A DNA stretch of 64,000 bases from Ascoidea rubescens DSM 1968 (Eukaryota; Ascomycota; Saccharomycetes; Ascoideales; Ascoideaceae), in the NCBI RefSeq assembly GCF_001661345.1, contig NW_017962919.1, positions 124,001-188,000 of the forward strand, written 5' to 3'. Positions 61,401-64,000 of the stretch are shown piece by piece. The notes beneath the pieces were generated by a model, which was given only the letters and a program-made list of their open reading frames with translations, was not told where the DNA came from and did not search any database. Each line of letters begins with the position of its first letter. The stretch's first letter is position 1. Position numbers and translations under genes: made by a program.

Positions 61401-63150
61401 TGTTTATTAATATGCACGATCTTGAAGTGCCGTTCGGCCCACTAAGTTCTTCAGACTGTCAGCAACTTTCGGACTTGCATTGCTATAGTTTAGTATCATT
61501 TGCTTTTTGGAAGTATAATCGATAATACGATGTTCCCTCATTTGAATATGCTTGGTTTGGCGTTCAGTATCACCATGAAAATCTGTGTCATAGAACAATC
61601 ATTGTCACCATACAAACTTTTAAACGCCACTGCGGTGTGCCATTCATGTAATATGATTAGATGGAATGAATCACTTTTCTTCGCTTGTGTTACTGAGACA
61701 TATTCGGGTTCAATTAATGAAAACCCGACTAGTTATTGTTTTTTAGGAAGTCCATGAGACCAAGCTGCCAAATTAATTGTGAAGAAGCCAGTTCATCTTT
61801 TCCTTGTGGTTTTTGTTCTTTTTCAAGAACTGCCAATGACAACTGTTATTTCAAAAAAAATCACCGATCAATGATCTCCGGCTGTTGATTACTCCGGGTT
61901 GTCAAGAAGTCTGAAATCAGTAAGAATTATTTGAAAAAGATTACCGAAATGATGAATGGGGCACACCAATATTTTCTCAAACATACTGTGCTTAAAGAAA
62001 AACCCAGTTGAATAGCTCTTGATGGACTGACCGAGTATGGATAAAAAGTGATGTTGCAAACGAAATATTATCTTTTGCACCATTTGCATTGACTGATATT
62101 ATACCAGCAATTGATCAAAGCATCGAAAGATCATTCTCCTGAATGGTTGACCATTGAACATCATTTTCAAATTCCTTGTCTCAAGGAGTGTTAATGTCTT
62201 AAGATTTGTCTTCTACGAGTTCTGATCTGATCATTTCACAAAATCTGTCTAAGACGTTTTGAGTCGGGCATTGGTAGGCTCAATAATTGTTCGAAAGACC
62301 AATTGTTAGGTGCCACTTTTTTGATGCCGATCATGTTCATGCGCAATGCCTTTGCTATAAATAATTGGTTTTCTGCCCTTTCCGCAATTGTATTATTGTG
62401 ACGTAAATGGATATTAAGCTGCTGAGTGGCAGATCAAGCATCAATCTAATGAGTAGCGATAGTGGCAATTGCAAATGGTTGAAAGTTGATTTCCTTTAAG
62501 TCATCCGCCTTCCAACTCATTCTCACATTCAATCCAATTAACCAAGGTTACAACGAGGTTCATCTCAAGCAAATATAGAAACAAAATAAAATCATTTGAC
62601 GTATTAATTAATCGGTGTTCTATTATCATTTTCATTACTTAAACAATGGTTTCGAATGACAATGAAGCACTCACATTGGCTTCCTATCGACAATTCCAAT
62701 AAGATATTTAATTTTTCATTCACGCATTATCAATATGTTGCTCAAGTTCCCATATTTTAACACTTCACCTTCGTTTAGTAGTAGTCATGGTAAGGCAACC
62801 TTGGTAATTTATCATCTCGTAAAATCTATAGTCCTTAGCTGAACGTCTTATTTTCAAAGATGGCTTTTGTTATTCAGCTATTTCACTTTTCACTTCGTCT
62901 GTAAACTCTTCCTATCAAGATTACTTTGTCTTTATGATACAACCGCCGCAGACAATGGTTAGGCTTCGTGGAGAACTAAAATACCTTTTGATCATCATTG
63001 AATATGAATATCCTATTTGAATAACCAACACAAAAATTATATGTTAAATTAACTTTATTCAAGCTGTCACTAAAGTATATCTCAGTATGCAATTTCGAAA
63101 TCTAACTCAATTCCAATCTTTTTTTTCCCCAATGCATGATATGTGCTTAT
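61400..63150 (-). mobile_element. Ty1/copia fossil, copy 16, RNase H and probable RT
   Basis: On the minus strand, RNase H is well marked. GFFTINLAAWSHGLPKKQ (about 61.79-61.74 kb) matches G-F-V-F-x-L-x-x-x-x-I-S-W-x-S-K-K-Q. LVGFSLIEPEYVSVTQAKKS (61.73-61.68 kb) matches T-V-A-L-S-x-x-E-A-E-Y-V-A-x-x-Q-A-x-K. SLYGDNDCSM matches the C-D-N motif. Finally ERQTKHIQMREHRIIDYTSK with QMILNYSNASPKVADSLKN (61.56-61.42 kb) matches R-T-K-H-I-D-x-x-x-H-F-I ... V-A-D-x-L-T-K. RT is expected at 61.9-63.1 kb but is too worn to read. It is broken many times. Confidence 0.84.
61407..61800 (-). pseudogene. Copia RNase H domain, broken (copy 16)
   Basis: A full set of RNase H motifs in order: GFFTINLAAWSHGLPKKQ, EPEYVSVTQAKKS, LYGDND and ERQTKHIQMREHRIIDYTSK, followed by the ADSLKN terminal motif. 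The R-x-T-K-H-I segment is the best kept of its kind in the window. Confidence 0.85.
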
Positions 63151-63199
63151 TGTCGGTATTGGATAACGTGGCTTCGAAGAAATCATGACCTCAAGTCGC

Positions 63200-63940
63200 T
63201 GAGTCACCATTGATTTGCTTCTCACTGGTCCCCCTAAGAATGCATCGAATCTGCGTCAGCAGGAGGACCCCGAAAAGCAATGATGCTGTTGAGTTTGGCT
63301 TTAATGGACGCGCCGGTGGTATTTCTGCCAATGAAACTCCAAGAGGATTTGCTGCTATTCGCGAAAAATTAATGAAACTGCTCTGCAATTGAAACTGATT
63401 TGACATTAGGATAATCAAGACGTTGAACAAATCATCAATAGGTCAGATGAAAATTTGTCAAGTCAAGGAAATGGCGAAGTTCTTAAGCTTGTTAGAAGCG
63501 GCTTAAATCGCTGAATTCATTCAGCCAATTCAACACGATATCGAAAACCACATGCTTTGCTTGCACTCATCGTGCCGGATTTAGGTCAAGCGGCTACTAT
63601 TCTCCCTTTCGTAAGTTGATAATAGTGATGATCTATGCTTCCCTGAAAGCAATTGTATAGTTGACAACACAATCGACCTTGCCCTCCAAATAGAATCTAT
63701 ACCAATTGCTGAAATCCTCACAGACATTACTGAATATCCAGAAGCACCATTGCTATCATACTCATTGAAATCAGTGTCACTAAGCAAGCACATTGAAAAA
63801 GCAGAAACACTGTCTACCAACGTGAAGTTACTCAACCGCTTTGTTTTGCTCATCAGAGCTGACATTGCAAAAAACAAAGAATATATTAGTGAAATGAAAT
63901 ATATGAATTTATTCAGTGCCTTTTCGACGCAATGAACTTA
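63200..63940 (+). other. Unassigned open frames at the window end
   Basis: Not recognised. A 60-codon stretch (63210-63392) has VEFGFNGRAGGISANETPRG and FAAIREKLMKLLCN, which could be a gag N-terminus (F-N-G ... W-x-x-x) but is not convincing. At 63614-63933 about 106 codons are open without a stop, including DNTIDLALQIESIPIAEIL and KHIEKAETLSTNVKLLNRF. The predicted protein is helical, mildly acidic at first and ends at a stop. The opposite strand is also open over 63581-63877, so coding on the plus strand is not proven. It could be gag of a further copy, which would run beyond the window, or unrelated sequence. Confidence 0.3.
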
Positions 63941-64000
63941 CTGACGACGGATCAAAGTCAGCAACAGGATACCGTAATTGAATGACGATCACTCCGATGT

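Overview
The window reads as a 64 kb stretch of AT-rich eukaryotic repeat DNA in which no intact host gene, tRNA, rRNA or CRISPR array could be seen. The longest open frames are about 150 codons. Nearly every frame that can be interpreted is a piece of a decayed Ty1/copia (Pseudoviridae) LTR retrotransposon. I count about 14 separate fossil copies on both strands. They were recognised by short matches to gag, the aspartic protease (D-S-G-A), the integrase core and its E-R-type helix, the copia reverse transcriptase (H-Q-M-D-V-x-T-A-x-L and L-K-Q motifs) and RNase H (S-S-x-E-A-E-Y and R-x-K-H-I-D-I-K motifs). All copies are broken many times and look old. The taxon cannot be fixed from the sequence. 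A large, transposon-rich, AT-rich genome (for example a fungus of the rust type, or a plant or other eukaryote) is an inference only.

Layout: copy 1 (+, 1-1470, RT-RNase H); copy 2 (-, 2120-5110); copy 3 (-, 5830-9900, gag to RNase H); a doubtful piece (+, 10.05-10.9 kb); AT-rich DNA; copy 4 (+, 13.38-17.64 kb, near full length); copy 5 (-, 19.4-21.9 kb); copy 6 (+, 22.83-24.37 kb, 5' half); copy 7 (-, 24.97-29.19 kb, near full length); copy 8 (+, 29.76-32.33 kb); a poorly understood block (32.3-35.5 kb); copy 9 (+, 35.72-39.72 kb, near full length); copy 10 (-, 41.4-44.03 kb); copy 11 (-, 44.9-48.83 kb, near full length); three 5' portions in tandem, copies 12, 13 and 14 (+, 50.13-52.8, 53.56-54.96, 55.74-56.95 kb); copy 15 (-, 57.69-60.62 kb); copy 16 (-, 61.4-63.15 kb); and an unassigned block to the end.

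Two lineages can be told apart. Lineage I (copies 4-8, 10 and 12-15) is more AT-rich and its gag begins with a T-G-A-x-W type motif. Lineage II (copies 1-3, 9 and 11) is less AT-rich, has an A-A-Q-F-G type gag motif and an H-Q-M-D-V-T-T-A type RT motif. Copy 16 is not placed. In the copies that keep both ends, gag start to RNase H end is about 4.0-4.3 kb. Shared blocks just before gag (copies 4/6, 12/14 and 3/9) and just after RNase H (copies 3/11) are the best hints of old LTRs and leaders. The window is best described as a nest of retroelement fossils rather than a working system.
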